Origin: Calothrix sp. PCC 7507
Lineage (GTDB): Bacteria; Cyanobacteriota; Cyanobacteriia; Cyanobacteriales; Nostocaceae
Direction: 5' to 3'
DNA length: 64,000 bases
Assembly: GCF_000316575.1 (NCBI RefSeq)
Contig: NC_019682.1
Span: 1,426,001-1,490,000, forward strand
This document shows positions 8,629 through 16,594 of this stretch, piece by piece. Under the pieces are notes generated by a model. It did not search any database, was not told the DNA's origin, and worked only from the letters and a program-made list of their open reading frames with translations. Within the stretch, counting starts at the first letter, position 1; every line of letters begins with the position of its first letter. The translations under genes were made by a program, and so were the position numbers.

Positions 8629-9012
8629 GTAACAAAAATTTTGCTGTTCATAACGAATGTCGTCGTGTTGGTTATGAACGGGAGCGTTTTCATGACGAAC
8701 GTCGTGATGTTGTTTACGAACGTCGTGATGTTGGTTATGAACGTCGTCATGTTGGTTATGAACGTCGTCATGTTGGTTATGAACGTCGTGATGTTGGTTA
8801 TGAACGTCGTCATGTTGGTTATGAACGTCGTCATGTTGGTTATGAACGTCGTCATGTTGGTTATGAACGTCGTCATGTTGGTTATGAACGTCGTCATGTT
8901 GGTTATGAACGTCGTCATGTTGGTTATGAACGTCGTCATGTTGGTTATGAATGCGATCGCTTTCATAAGTCAAAGTGACAAATAATTTGGACACGCGGAC
9001 AAATAATTTGGC
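8629..9012. repeat. 21-bp minisatellite array
   Basis: About 15 units of GAACGTCGTCATGTTGGTTA plus one T (21 bp) between 8653 and 8967, with degenerate edges. The outer pair GACAAATAATTTGG at 8977 and 8998 keeps the 21-bp spacing and looks like a diverged edge of the array. The period is a multiple of three, so several frames stay open on both strands. I see no ribosome binding site or conserved start and do not call a gene. Confidence 0.85.
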
Positions 9013-9022
9013 AATCGACAGA

Positions 9023-9180
9023 TGGAATGGAGAATAGGAGACTCGAACCCCTGACCTCTGCGGTGCGATCGCAGCACTCTACCAACTGAGCTAATTCCCC
9101 TTAAACAGCCAAGCAAAATCTCACTTATTCGCTCAACACCCCTTGCACATCATATTCTAACATCAGATATCATAGGCTGA
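9023..9180. repeat. Left 158-bp direct repeat (attachment site region)
   Basis: Matches 20357-20514 without gaps. It contains the complete tRNA-Ala gene and about 80 bp on its 5' side. Beyond the repeat the two loci differ at once. Confidence 0.9.
9028..9100 (-). tRNA. tRNA-Ala (CGC anticodon), left copy
   Basis: The reverse strand folds as a 73-nt tRNA. The acceptor is GGGGAAT with ATTCTCC and includes a G3-U70 pair, the alanine identity element. The anticodon stem is CTGCG/CGCAG, the loop is ATCGCAC with anticodon CGC, and the T loop is TTCGAGT. CCA is not encoded. The anticodon arm overlaps a GCGATCGC octamer. Confidence 0.93.
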
Positions 9181-9193
9181 CCTAACCCCTAAA

Positions 9194-9231
9194 TGTCCTA
9201 GTGATGCTCTTTTTAGGACAGTTTTAGGACA
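9194..9231. promoter_or_regulatory. Candidate integrase arm-type sites, left end
   Basis: TTAGGACA occurs at 9213-9220 and 9224-9231, 11 bp apart, with the inverted core TGTCCTA at 9194-9200. The second copy ends on the base before the integrase ATG, so binding could also repress the gene. Three matching copies lie at the other end of the element. Confidence 0.55.
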
Positions 9232-10317
9232 ATGAGAGCAATCGCACCAACTAATAACAACGGCTCTATCCAGCTAAAATTATCCTGGGGCGGGAAGAGG
9301 TACAGCTTCAATCCAGTACCTGGGGGGCACTATACAGATAAAAGGGATTTGTTAACAGCACAGGCGATCGCTACAAAAATACAGAATGACATCCTAGCTA
9401 ATAACTTTGACCCCACGTTAGATCGTTACAGGCTATCCCCTAAACTAAACAAGTCTAAACCAGTTACTTTAATTGAAATTTGGGATTTATGGGTTGAGTC
9501 CTTAGAACTGCCAGCACACACTAAGGCTGACCACTACCACTGGGTACGTCAAATGATACTCAAAGCCAAGTTGGAGTTGACATCCACTACATGGTTGACC
9601 ACTACTAAACTAGCTCCTAGAACTTACAACGAACGCTTAGGTATGTTAAAGGCTTGTTTTGATTGGGCGGTTAGTCAAAGCTATGTAGAAAGTAATCCTT
9701 ATATTGCACTTAAGTCACGGAAGGGCGGTAAAGCAAAGGTTGTACCATTCACCCTATGCGAAGCCAAAAGTATATTCGATGGCTTCCGGGAACACTACCC
9801 CCATTACCTGCCATTCGTATTGTTTCTAATGACTACAGGTACTCGCACTGCAGAGGCAATTGGTCTTAGATGGAAGCACATCGACTTAGCAACTGGCACG
9901 GTGACAATATCTGAGTCAATGCCAAGAGACTTATTAGGTAATGGATACACGCGGATAAGAAAGGATACAAAGACTGGTAATACAAGGTGCTTTGTTGTAC
10001 CAAAGGAACTTTTAGAAGTAATAATCAACATGCAACCGTCCCCCTGCGGCCAGGAAGATTTAGTGTTTTTAAGCCCCAAAGGTTGCATCATAGATGCTGA
10101 CAACTTCCGGGAAAGGCAATGGAAACGAGTACTAGAAAAGCAGGGTATTCCCTATAGGAAGCCTTATACCGCTAGGCATACGATGATAAGCCACGCCATA
10201 GAAAAGGGTGTTCCTATAACTGGGTTAGCTTACCTGGTTGGGCATAAAGACACCAGCATGATAATTAAGACCTACGGACACATGGTTAACAAACCAGAAC
10301 TGCCTACACTTTTTTAA
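9232..10317 (+). CDS. Tyrosine recombinase / phage-type integrase
   Basis: A 361-residue protein. The N-terminal 70 residues form a small arm-binding-like domain (GSIQLKLSWGGKRYSF), then a SAM-like core-binding region, then the catalytic domain. Visible catalytic residues: Arg in TGTRTAEAIGLRW, Lys in KDTKTGNTR, Arg-His in YTARHTMIS, His in VGHKDTSM, and the nucleophile Tyr in IKTYGH. The usual first His of the HxxR motif is replaced by Tyr, a change seen in other phage integrases. It should catalyse integration and excision of the element at the tRNA-Ala repeats. The ATG follows two TTAGGACA sites directly, so autoregulation is plausible. Confidence 0.93.
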   Translation: MRAIAPTNNNGSIQLKLSWGGKRYSFNPVPGGHYTDKRDLLTAQAIATKIQNDILANNFDPTLDRYRLSPKLNKSKPVTLIEIWDLWVESLELPAHTKADHYHWVRQMILKAKLELTSTTWLTTTKLAPRTYNERLGMLKACFDWAVSQSYVESNPYIALKSRKGGKAKVVPFTLCEAKSIFDGFREHYPHYLPFVLFLMTTGTRTAEAIGLRWKHIDLATGTVTISESMPRDLLGNGYTRIRKDTKTGNTRCFVVPKELLEVIINMQPSPCGQEDLVFLSPKGCIIDADNFRERQWKRVLEKQGIPYRKPYTARHTMISHAIEKGVPITGLAYLVGHKDTSMIIKTYGHMVNKPELPTLF

Positions 10318-10361
10318 TCACTATATTTAACAAACTTTTCCATCACGTTGGAGCATTTTTT

Positions 10362-10922
10362 ATGGTTGGCGTATCCAAAGGTATTGTGAAAGTTGAGTCT
10401 TTTAGAGGCAAGTTAAGACTAAGGTTGCCATCTACTATTGCAAAAGATTCAAAAAGATATATATCCACAGGTTTGGATGACACAAGAGTGAACCTACAGA
10501 AAGCACAAATTATGGCATGGCAGATAGAGGATGATGCTAAAAATGGCACATTTGATTTTAACAAATTTAAATTAAATAATTTAACAAATCCAAATAACCA
10601 AATTAAAAAAGTAGTTCTTTACGCTAGAGTCGGCACTCGTAGACAACTAAATGCACTTGCGTCACAAATAGCTTACCTTTTAGAGAAGTACCCAGGTTCT
10701 GAAGTTGTTAAAGATGTTGCTAAAGGAATAAATTGGAAGCGTAAAAACTTTATTAAATTAATGGAACGTGTTAACAACAAAGAAATAACCACAATTGTAG
10801 TAACTGACAAAGATAGATTATGCGATTCTGGTTTTGAGTTTGTTAAATGGTTTTGCAATCTTAATAACTGTCAAATAGTAGTTCTTAACAACAAAGAATT
10901 GTCCCCGCCTGTAATTGAATAA
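10362..10922 (+). CDS. Arm-domain protein fused to an inactive IS607-like serine recombinase domain
   Basis: A 186-residue protein. The first 70 residues (VESFRGKLRLRLPSTI, RYISTGLDD) resemble the N-terminal arm-binding domain of cyanobacterial phage integrases. From about residue 83 it reads as an IS607-type resolvase domain: VVLYARVGTRRQ, KGINWKRKNFIKLMERV, IVVTDKDRL and IVVLNN. In active enzymes the first motif is YARVS; here the nucleophile Ser is Gly. The Arg expected after KDRL is Asp (KDRLCDSG). So it is probably not catalytic. It starts 44 bp after the integrase stop and is likely co-transcribed. A DNA-binding accessory or directionality role is inferred, not shown. Confidence 0.7.
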   Translation: MVGVSKGIVKVESFRGKLRLRLPSTIAKDSKRYISTGLDDTRVNLQKAQIMAWQIEDDAKNGTFDFNKFKLNNLTNPNNQIKKVVLYARVGTRRQLNALASQIAYLLEKYPGSEVVKDVAKGINWKRKNFIKLMERVNNKEITTIVVTDKDRLCDSGFEFVKWFCNLNNCQIVVLNNKELSPPVIE

Positions 10923-11148
10923 CCGCTTCGTCTTTTAGGGTATTTAAAACGCTACACCCCATACAAGACAATGGGTTGGCGCTGCGCCTTTAATTTAATA
11001 AACTAAAACAAATCACTATCGCTAAACCCTTATCCAGTAATGGTTATACTTGTTTCAAGTTATTTAATCGCTATCGTTAACTTTTTGCTTAGAGGAAAAG
11101 GGTTTCAATGGCATCCCTAAAACTAACTTTAATAAACCAATCGGTCGG

Positions 11149-11389
11149 TTTGTTAAAATAATTTGTTGTACTTTGTTAAATCTGCTGGTGTGGGTTTTTC
11201 AATACTTTAACAAATAGCTTAAAAAAACCCAGGAAACTAACTTTGTTAAACAGACTGATTGCATAAAAACTCAAGCGAATATTAACTTTGTTAAATCACT
11301 TTGTTAAACCTCCCCCTCGCGCAAGTTTTTTTAAATTTCTTATTTATTAAATAAACAAACCCAACTTTGTTAAACCTAATTTTGTTAAA
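11149..11389 (+). repeat. Cluster of seven TTTGTTAAA nonamers (iteron-like)
   Basis: TTTGTTAAA starts at 11149, 11172, 11242, 11287, 11300, 11366 and 11381, all in one orientation. The first forms the right arm of an imperfect dyad with TTTAATAAACC upstream around AATCGGTC. The mirror cluster near the other end of the element (20027-20257) suggests binding sites for an element-encoded protein. The whole stretch 10923-11400 has no convincing gene. Confidence 0.65.
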
Positions 11390-11640
11390 CCTCACCTTGG
11401 TCACGCAATGAGAGAACATCCGCTCCCTCGCGCAAGTTTCTTATTTAATTTCTTATTTATTAAATTATTTATAAATTTTCTGGTTGTGTTGGTTGTTTTG
11501 GGTTTGTTTGTTTTGGTTGTCTGTCGGTCTGGTTGTTTGTTTGTTTGGGTGTGGGTTTGTGTGGGTTGGTTGGGTGTGGGTGTGGTTTTGTTGTGGCTGT
11601 TGTGGTTTGTGTGTGGTGTGGTGGTTAAGTATTGTTCTGA
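11313..11640. repeat. Direct repeat and G+T strand-biased tract
   Basis: CCCTCGCGCAAGTTT followed by TTTCTTATTTATTAAAT occurs twice, near 11313 and 11422. Then, from about 11476 to 11630, the plus strand is almost only G and T (TTGGTTGTTTTGGGTTTGTT and similar). Frames are open on both strands because the composition lacks stops. I do not call a gene. Confidence 0.6.
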
Positions 11641-11911
11641 TGAGTAGAAGCTACACTCCATATCCAGTAAGGACTAGAGGCATTTATCTGTTTTAGTTAG
11701 GGAAATATCACCTTAAATCAAAATAAAAATAGAAAAAGAAACAGTTGAAACTGAATCAGTTTATGCCCTTGCTTTGTTAGTTCTGGTTGTGACTAATTTA
11801 AAAAAAATATTACCTATTTGTAATTTATGTACTTCAAAATGTAATTCGATAATTTATAATTGTTATATAGTTTCAAAACTAGTGCTGAGTTTCTTAATAA
11901 AGGATAAAAAA

Positions 11912-12109
11912 ATGGGGAGAATTAAAAGCGTATTTGGAGTAACACAAAATTATTTAGCCTTGATATTAGAAATCAACCCAGTATCAATATCAAAATGGTT
12001 GGATGGCAAGGCAAGACCAAGACTATATCTGCACCAAGTAGAGGCATTAATGGAAGTTACAAAAAAGACTCTACCGGAGCTAAGAGAAATACTTGACCCA
12101 GAGCATTAA
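11912..12109 (+). CDS. Small HTH (Cro/CI-like) regulator
   Basis: A 65-residue protein from the ATG at 11912 (MGRIKSVFGVTQ), preceded by AAAGGA 8 bases upstream. A longer in-frame reading from 11774 adds a Cys-rich stretch without features and is less likely. VTQNYLALILEINPVSISKWLDGKARP is a clear helix-turn-helix of the XRE type, followed by a short helix (EVTKKTLPELREIL). The size suits an element repressor or copy-control protein. It lies just upstream of the polymerase gene and may control it. Confidence 0.7.
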   Translation: MGRIKSVFGVTQNYLALILEINPVSISKWLDGKARPRLYLHQVEALMEVTKKTLPELREILDPEH

Positions 12110-12166
12110 TTATCTGGGTACATATTAATAACTTTTTATTTGTAATGTTGAATAGATAAAAAAAGT

Positions 12167-12185
12167 GCCCGGTTGTCAGCCGGGC
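12167..12185 (+). other. GC-rich hairpin before the polymerase gene
   Basis: GCCCGG (12167-12172) pairs with CCGGGC (12180-12185) over a short loop, 28 bases before the polymerase start. No T-run follows closely, so it may be a weak terminator for the HTH gene or a leader structure. Confidence 0.45.
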
Positions 12186-12213
12186 TAATTTAAAAAGTCT
12201 AAAGGATATAATA

Positions 12214-14391
12214 ATGTCTAATTCAAGAGTCCCACAAGGGGGCAAATCAGATTCAGTCGTAGTGTTAAACCAGGATTCCTCTTGTTTATATGGACATTGT
12301 AACCCTATAAATATTATACCAGGTAATCAAGAAGAGAGTAGAAGCAAAGTTAACAAAACTTGGAAGGATTACAGACCTGTAAAATCATATGTTGTCACCC
12401 CATCAGTTAGAAACTATTTAGAGAATGAGTTATTAAGTGGGTTTAATAAAGACAGCCGCAGGTTTGTATATCATTTAATAGCCAGAAGTGTTGATATGGT
12501 GTTGCGTTTGTTAAATGGCTATATAAATAATTACAGCAAATGGATTGAGAAGAATTTCTCTAAAGCTGAGATTGGAATACTGGAGCTTGCAGAGATTATT
12601 GAAATCGACCACAGCTACAGTGTGGAACTGCATAAGAGTAAACAGTATCGAATAAAACCATCAATCTTATATAAAATAGATGAGTTAATATTTCAGGATT
12701 TAATAAACTTAAACCATGAACGATATGACTTGATGAAGGGTAAGAGCATTAAAGACGCTCTTGTGTCCATCCTCTATGATGAAAACAATAATTGTCTGCC
12801 AGAGATAGTCGTACAGCGTATTAAAGGATATGCCCCTTGCGAGTTTAATTGGAAGGGATGTGTTGATTGGGTTATTAAATTAAGAAACGAAGCAAATTTA
12901 ATAAAGCAACAACATGGCAGTAACACCAGTAAATTCCAAAGTGCGTATGCGCGTTATCGTAATGACCTTGACAAGTTAAGAAAAATAATTACTGATTGTG
13001 GTGCAATTCATTTACATGGCGACACATGGGTGTACATGGCTCCGTATAAGGCTCAGAAGTCTGGCAGGTTAACTCACATTGGTGGTGGGTTTCAGAGTGC
13101 TTCAAGAGGTTTTACAGCAGCGGCATTTAAAGACAACCCGAACTACAACAATTATGATATGACTTCAGCCCAGCCAAACTGTATGGCTCAATTGTTAGAG
13201 AGTTTGGGGTTGGATGCAAGTTTTATTAAAAATGAAATATTATATTCTAAAAATAAAGAAGCATTGTTTGAGCGCTGCGGAATTAAAAAGCAAACTGGTA
13301 AAGATTATTTAATAGCTTTATTAATAGGTTCCCCTATAGTACCCGCCACAATAGAATCAAGAGAACGCTTTGCTGCTGTTTCAAGGCTAATGGATGAATG
13401 GAAAAATGCTCAAGAAACAAATAACTTCCACAAATTAATAACTACGTTGGAGGGTGAGACTAAAGAGGTGAAAATTAAAAAAATAAAACCTCCAGCCACT
13501 ATCTCACTTTTATTAAAAGAATTTAATAACAATGACAAATTAGCTTTTGAAGCATTACAAAAAATTAGTTATGAATTTGCGCCTTTAATAAAAGTCATTG
13601 AAGAATATAGACAACTTTTAACAAAACTAATAAAACCAAAAACTGATGATGATAAAGGTTTAACAAAACCAGATTGGTTAACTAAACATAAAGGGATTAC
13701 CTACATTAAAAATAAATGCGGGATGTTGTTAAAAGTTGATGACTTACACGCTAGTCAATTGATTGGAAAAGTAACAGCCCATTTACTGCAAGGGATGGAA
13801 GCTGCTTATATGTCATTTATTATTCAACTTGGTGATAAATATAGTTACAAAGCTGTACAAGACTTTCATGACGGGGCGATTATTAAAGGGGCAGTACCTA
13901 TAGAAGCAGAATTAGAAGCTTCTAGTTTATCGGGAGTTGAAGGGAAGTTAGAAATTAAACCTTTTGAAGACCCTTTTAACAAATATAATCCAGCAATATT
14001 TGATAACTTTATTAAATCTTTTAATATCCATGCCAACTCTGATGAAGAATTAGATACTGATAGTGCGGCGTTATTAACTTTTACTGAAACGACTGCATTT
14101 CACCTCGATGAAATCATTTCTAGTACCATAGAATATAAACCTGTTATCAATTCTGATAAACGTGCAACCACGGGGGTTACAGACATTAACAAAGTTGAAA
14201 ATATTAAAATTAACAAAGCACAGCTTTCAATAATGGAACTCAAGCGCGACGATGCGGAGTTAAATTTCGATTCTGATGAACAACTAGATGCATGGATGGT
14301 AGAACTTAGAAAAATTGAAGATGAAGAAGAACAAAAAAAACAGTTTAACAAATTTAAAAAATATGCAATTAAGATGGCATTAGCTAGCTAG
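12214..14391 (+). CDS. Divergent family A (T7-like) DNA polymerase, element replicase
   Basis: A 725-residue protein. The polymerase core motifs appear in order: SGRLTHIGGGFQSASRGF, like the TGR-TH segment of T7 DNA polymerase; motif A YDMTSAQPNCMAQLL with the catalytic Asp; motif B KQTGKDYLIALLIGSP, which lines up with the O helix; and motif C FHDGAIIKG with the second catalytic Asp. Departures are Lys for the first Arg of motif B, Ile-Ala at the Tyr-Gly position, and Gly for Glu after His-Asp. No proofreading exonuclease motif is obvious in the N-terminal 270 residues. The C-terminal 130 residues are acidic and poorly structured. It most likely copies the excised element. An RNA polymerase-like activity cannot be excluded. 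Upstream: an HTH regulator; downstream: a bidirectional terminator. Confidence 0.65.
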   Translation: MSNSRVPQGGKSDSVVVLNQDSSCLYGHCNPINIIPGNQEESRSKVNKTWKDYRPVKSYVVTPSVRNYLENELLSGFNKDSRRFVYHLIARSVDMVLRLLNGYINNYSKWIEKNFSKAEIGILELAEIIEIDHSYSVELHKSKQYRIKPSILYKIDELIFQDLINLNHERYDLMKGKSIKDALVSILYDENNNCLPEIVVQRIKGYAPCEFNWKGCVDWVIKLRNEANLIKQQHGSNTSKFQSAYARYRNDLDKLRKIITDCGAIHLHGDTWVYMAPYKAQKSGRLTHIGGGFQSASRGFTAAAFKDNPNYNNYDMTSAQPNCMAQLLESLGLDASFIKNEILYSKNKEALFERCGIKKQTGKDYLIALLIGSPIVPATIESRERFAAVSRLMDEWKNAQETNNFHKLITTLEGETKEVKIKKIKPPATISLLLKEFNNNDKLAFEALQKISYEFAPLIKVIEEYRQLLTKLIKPKTDDDKGLTKPDWLTKHKGITYIKNKCGMLLKVDDLHASQLIGKVTAHLLQGMEAAYMSFIIQLGDKYSYKAVQDFHDGAIIKGAVPIEAELEASSLSGVEGKLEIKPFEDPFNKYNPAIFDNFIKSFNIHANSDEELDTDSAALLTFTETTAFHLDEIISSTIEYKPVINSDKRATTGVTDINKVENIKINKAQLSIMELKRDDAELNFDSDEQLDAWMVELRKIEDEEEQKKQFNKFKKYAIKMALAS

Positions 14392-14448
14392 CGACGAACA
14401 CAAATATAAATTTTATTGGTTTAAAAATAATAAATTCGATCGTGACCT

Positions 14449-14490
14449 AAAAAGACCCATTGTTTTATTAAAAGTACATGGGTCTTTTTT
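14449..14490. terminator. Bidirectional terminator
   Basis: AAAAAGACCCAT at 14449-14460 pairs with ATGGGTCTTTTT at 14478-14489 and has T and A runs on both sides. It sits between the convergent polymerase gene and the gene ending at 14518. Confidence 0.85.
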
Positions 14491-14517
14491 ATTAAGCCAG
14501 TTACTATTGCGTGAATA

Positions 14518-15465
14518 CTAGTCAATGTCTAAGAAGTCATCACTAACTTCAATTTCTTCCCCCTTTTTTGCAGGGTATAATATAGTGCAATATCTCCATA
14601 ATTGAACCATTGAGACAGAAGAGTCCAACAACTTATCTCTGTCTCGCTCAGATAAGTTGCTCATGTACTCAATAAAGGACTGAACTAAAGAATCTAACTC
14701 TGGTTTATTAACGTCAAGTTGTGCTTTTGAAATCTTAAATAGGATTTCTGTTGCCAGTTGAATAAATGGCTCAGGGGTCTTGGGGTTATCTGTGGTGGCA
14801 TAATTTTTATTAACCCCGTCCATTGAGATTTTAAAACAAGCCTGACACATTAAAACTGAGTCATAAATTTCTCTATATTTCTCATGATTCATTCCAGCAT
14901 CTTTAAGCTGATGAACAAACTCATTAGATATATATTTATGATCAAGTACGTGCCCTTTTATTGTAGGTATAAATGTTTTGTTAAAAATATCATAAATACC
15001 CCAATCCAGCCCATATATTTGAGTCGCATAGTTCTCTTCCCAAACAGCAACAATTGCTCTATCGGTCGCCCAAAAAGCAGGTTCCCACTTAGGGTATAAC
15101 TTCTTGAATACATGTTTACATGCCAAAACAATGGAAGTGTAAATATCTACTCGTAGAAAGATGGAATGTACCCACCCTATAGTCTGGGAATACTGTTTAC
15201 TGGTGGTCTCAAGTATTATGGGCAGTGATTTTTTACGGTCTACCTCACTGTTAGCGTCATCAACGATACCAAGGAAGAAGATACCCTTTAACGAAAGTCT
15301 ATCTTGTACTTCTTTGTACGAGGGTACGTAGAACTGTTCGCCCCAGTATTTATCACCAGGGGTTAGGTGGTCTTTCCCTGTTGTGTCTATTAACTGCTGC
15401 TTAATAAGTTCTACGGAAAGCAGCGGCAGTACTTCGTGATTGATGTCCTCGTTGTTGTCAGACAT
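14518..15465 (-). CDS. Element-encoded hypothetical protein
   Basis: A 315-residue protein starting at the ATG at 15465 with GGAAGG just upstream. I do not recognise it. It is acidic and helical, with several aromatic-rich stretches (GDKYWGEQFYVPSYKEVQ, WEPAFWATDRAIVAVWEENY), one MCQAC pair of cysteines and an acidic end. There is no signal peptide or membrane segment. It is the last leftward gene before the terminator shared with the polymerase and stands alone, with a divergent short transcript behind it. A role in element maintenance is possible only by position. Confidence 0.6.
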   Translation of the reverse strand: MSDNNEDINHEVLPLLSVELIKQQLIDTTGKDHLTPGDKYWGEQFYVPSYKEVQDRLSLKGIFFLGIVDDANSEVDRKKSLPIILETTSKQYSQTIGWVHSIFLRVDIYTSIVLACKHVFKKLYPKWEPAFWATDRAIVAVWEENYATQIYGLDWGIYDIFNKTFIPTIKGHVLDHKYISNEFVHQLKDAGMNHEKYREIYDSVLMCQACFKISMDGVNKNYATTDNPKTPEPFIQLATEILFKISKAQLDVNKPELDSLVQSFIEYMSNLSERDRDKLLDSSVSMVQLWRYCTILYPAKKGEEIEVSDDFLDID

Positions 15466-15517
15466 TTATTTTACCTTCCTTAATTTCGGGCGACTATCAT
15501 GTAATATATACGTGAGT

Positions 15518-15523
15518 TATAAT
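15518..15523 (+). promoter_or_regulatory. Candidate -10 box
   Basis: TATAAT lies 30 bases before a small open frame at 15553, and a terminator follows at 15670. No good -35 is seen at the right spacing. Confidence 0.35.
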
Positions 15524-15552
15524 CTATACCCGGTAAGAAGATAAAAGAACTT

Positions 15553-15651
15553 ATGCCGCCTCCTCAAGTCACATCCCCTGTTAATAAAGTGGTCAAACCC
15601 TTACTGCGTAAATGCCATTGCCTGGTCGGTTATTTTAATAAAAGTCAGTAA
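15553..15651 (+). CDS. Possible small protein, 32 residues
   Basis: ATG at 15553 with AAGAAG upstream opens a short frame beginning MPPPQVTSPVNKVVKPLL and containing Cys-His-Cys (KCHCLVG). It lies between a TATAAT box and a strong terminator, so a discrete transcript of about 190 nt is likely. Whether it is translated or acts as RNA cannot be told. Confidence 0.3.
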   Translation: MPPPQVTSPVNKVVKPLLRKCHCLVGYFNKSQ

Positions 15652-15669
15652 ATCAAAATTAGATACAAA

Positions 15670-15712
15670 AAAATACCCACTCAGCACATAGACTCACTGA
15701 GTGGGTATTTTT
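15670..15712. terminator. Bidirectional terminator
   Basis: AAAATACCCACTCAG at 15670-15684 pairs with CTGAGTGGGTATTTTT at 15697-15712. It can end the short rightward transcript from about 15530 and the leftward operon whose last stop is at 15777. Confidence 0.85.
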
Positions 15713-15776
15713 ACTCATAATTATAGTCAGTGTTAAGTTATAAAATCACTTAGTGACTTTAACAAAACTCAAATTT

Positions 15777-16049
15777 TCAATTAGCTTTTTTACCTTTGGG
15801 TAAGACGGGGCGTATATCAGACTCAGGTTTAACAAATTGCTTAAGTTCTTCAATAATTGATTCCCATGTGTGATTATTGCTAAGTTTTTCAGCAGCGTAG
15901 ACTAAAGCCTCATTTTTACTAATACCAATCCCTTCAACGCTATCAGTCAGGTCAAAAATTTCTTTAATTTGAGATTCGGTTAATGGATGCATTTTGTTAA
16001 ATCCTTGGGTAGATTTTATTTTGATGGGAGGATAGAAATATCTTGTCAT
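15777..16049 (-). CDS. Hypothetical protein, translationally coupled
   Basis: A 90-residue protein. Its ATG at 16049 overlaps the stop of the preceding gene (ATGA), which favours this start over the internal ATG at 15992. Residues from MHPLTESQIKEIF onward form a helical domain with alternating charges and end in a Lys-rich tail. It has no membrane segment, and I do not recognise a family. It is co-transcribed with the membrane-anchored coiled-coil protein upstream and ends before a terminator. Confidence 0.55.
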   Translation of the reverse strand: MTRYFYPPIKIKSTQGFNKMHPLTESQIKEIFDLTDSVEGIGISKNEALVYAAEKLSNNHTWESIIEELKQFVKPESDIRPVLPKGKKAN

Positions 16050-16384
16050 TTGTTAAACCTGTCAGATATCTTTTCAATATGGTCATCAATTCTATCTAGT
16101 CGATGTATAACCTCTTTATGGTTGCGGTCGTGGTCGCCGACACTTTTTTCATGTTCCTTAGCCAAAGAATCTAGTTTAGTAGCTATCGCACCCAGAGCTT
16201 TAAAACCAGACCGACAATCAGAGAGAAACCCTTTTAAATCCAGTAGATAAGCCCCTACGAAGAGAGCTAGGAGTAGAAAACCTACAGTGCCGTTATCCGC
16301 AAATACTTTAACAATGGATGTTGGTAGGTCGGGCGGGAGCGGTTGGATGGGGATTTCGATAATATACTTTTTGTTAACAAGCAC
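16046..16384 (-). CDS. Small membrane protein with C-terminal coiled coil
   Basis: A 112-residue protein starting with GTG at 16384 (MLVNKKYIIEIPIQPLP). One membrane helix (VGFLLLALFVGAYLLDL) is followed by a charged heptad-like region (EHEKSVGDHDRNHKEVIHRL). The layout, a short membrane anchor plus coiled coil, is seen in holin or haemolysin-XhlA-like phage proteins, though the order here is reversed relative to XhlA. It lies between a structural-like gene and the coupled gene at 15777, within the element. A holin-like role is speculation. Confidence 0.5.
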   Translation of the reverse strand: MLVNKKYIIEIPIQPLPPDLPTSIVKVFADNGTVGFLLLALFVGAYLLDLKGFLSDCRSGFKALGAIATKLDSLAKEHEKSVGDHDRNHKEVIHRLDRIDDHIEKISDRFNK

Positions 16385-16410
16385 TAATTCACCTTTGTTA
16401 AATATAAGAA

Positions 16411-16434
16411 AAACCTCTAGGATGTCCTAGAGGT
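16411..16434. terminator. Hairpin terminator
   Basis: AAACCTCTAGGA at 16411-16422 is mirrored exactly by TCCTAGAGGTTT at 16423-16434, followed by ATTA. It lies between the tail-like gene and the membrane protein gene. Confidence 0.75.
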
Positions 16435-16540
16435 TTATTAAAAGTTGAATTTACTGATTTGATGATTCTCTTGCCAAACGCTCAATAACATCACTAAGGC
16501 TAGTAGCGTGTATTTCGCGTTGTTTAGATTCAATCCATTA

Positions 16541-16587
16541 AGTAATAAAAAGTATTAAGAGTATAATTTTTAACACTTTTTATTACT
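16541..16587. terminator. Hairpin downstream of the tail-like gene
   Basis: AGTAATAAAAAGT at 16541-16553 is mirrored by ACTTTTTATTACT at 16575-16587, eight bases beyond the stop of the gene ending at 16595. It is AT-rich but perfect over 13 bp. Confidence 0.6.
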
Positions 16588-16594
16588 AATATAC

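Noticed and set aside
8648-8967. CRISPR array
   Set aside because: Units are directly adjacent with no unique spacers, and no cas genes are near.
8500-8994. Long leftward and rightward frames with heptapeptide repeats (for example VHNQHDD or YERRHVG)
   Set aside because: The 21-bp repeat keeps several frames open on both strands. No ribosome site, no conserved start, and the frames run into G-rich simple sequence.
8977-9011. GACAAATAATTTGG pair resembling ends of a type V-K CRISPR-associated transposon next to a tRNA
   Set aside because: The spacing is 21 bp, the same as the minisatellite, so these are better read as diverged edge units. No cargo, tns or cas12k gene is present.
11401-11696. 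Overlapping frames on both strands in the G+T tract
   Set aside because: Low-complexity composition without stops; no ribosome site and no recognisable domain.
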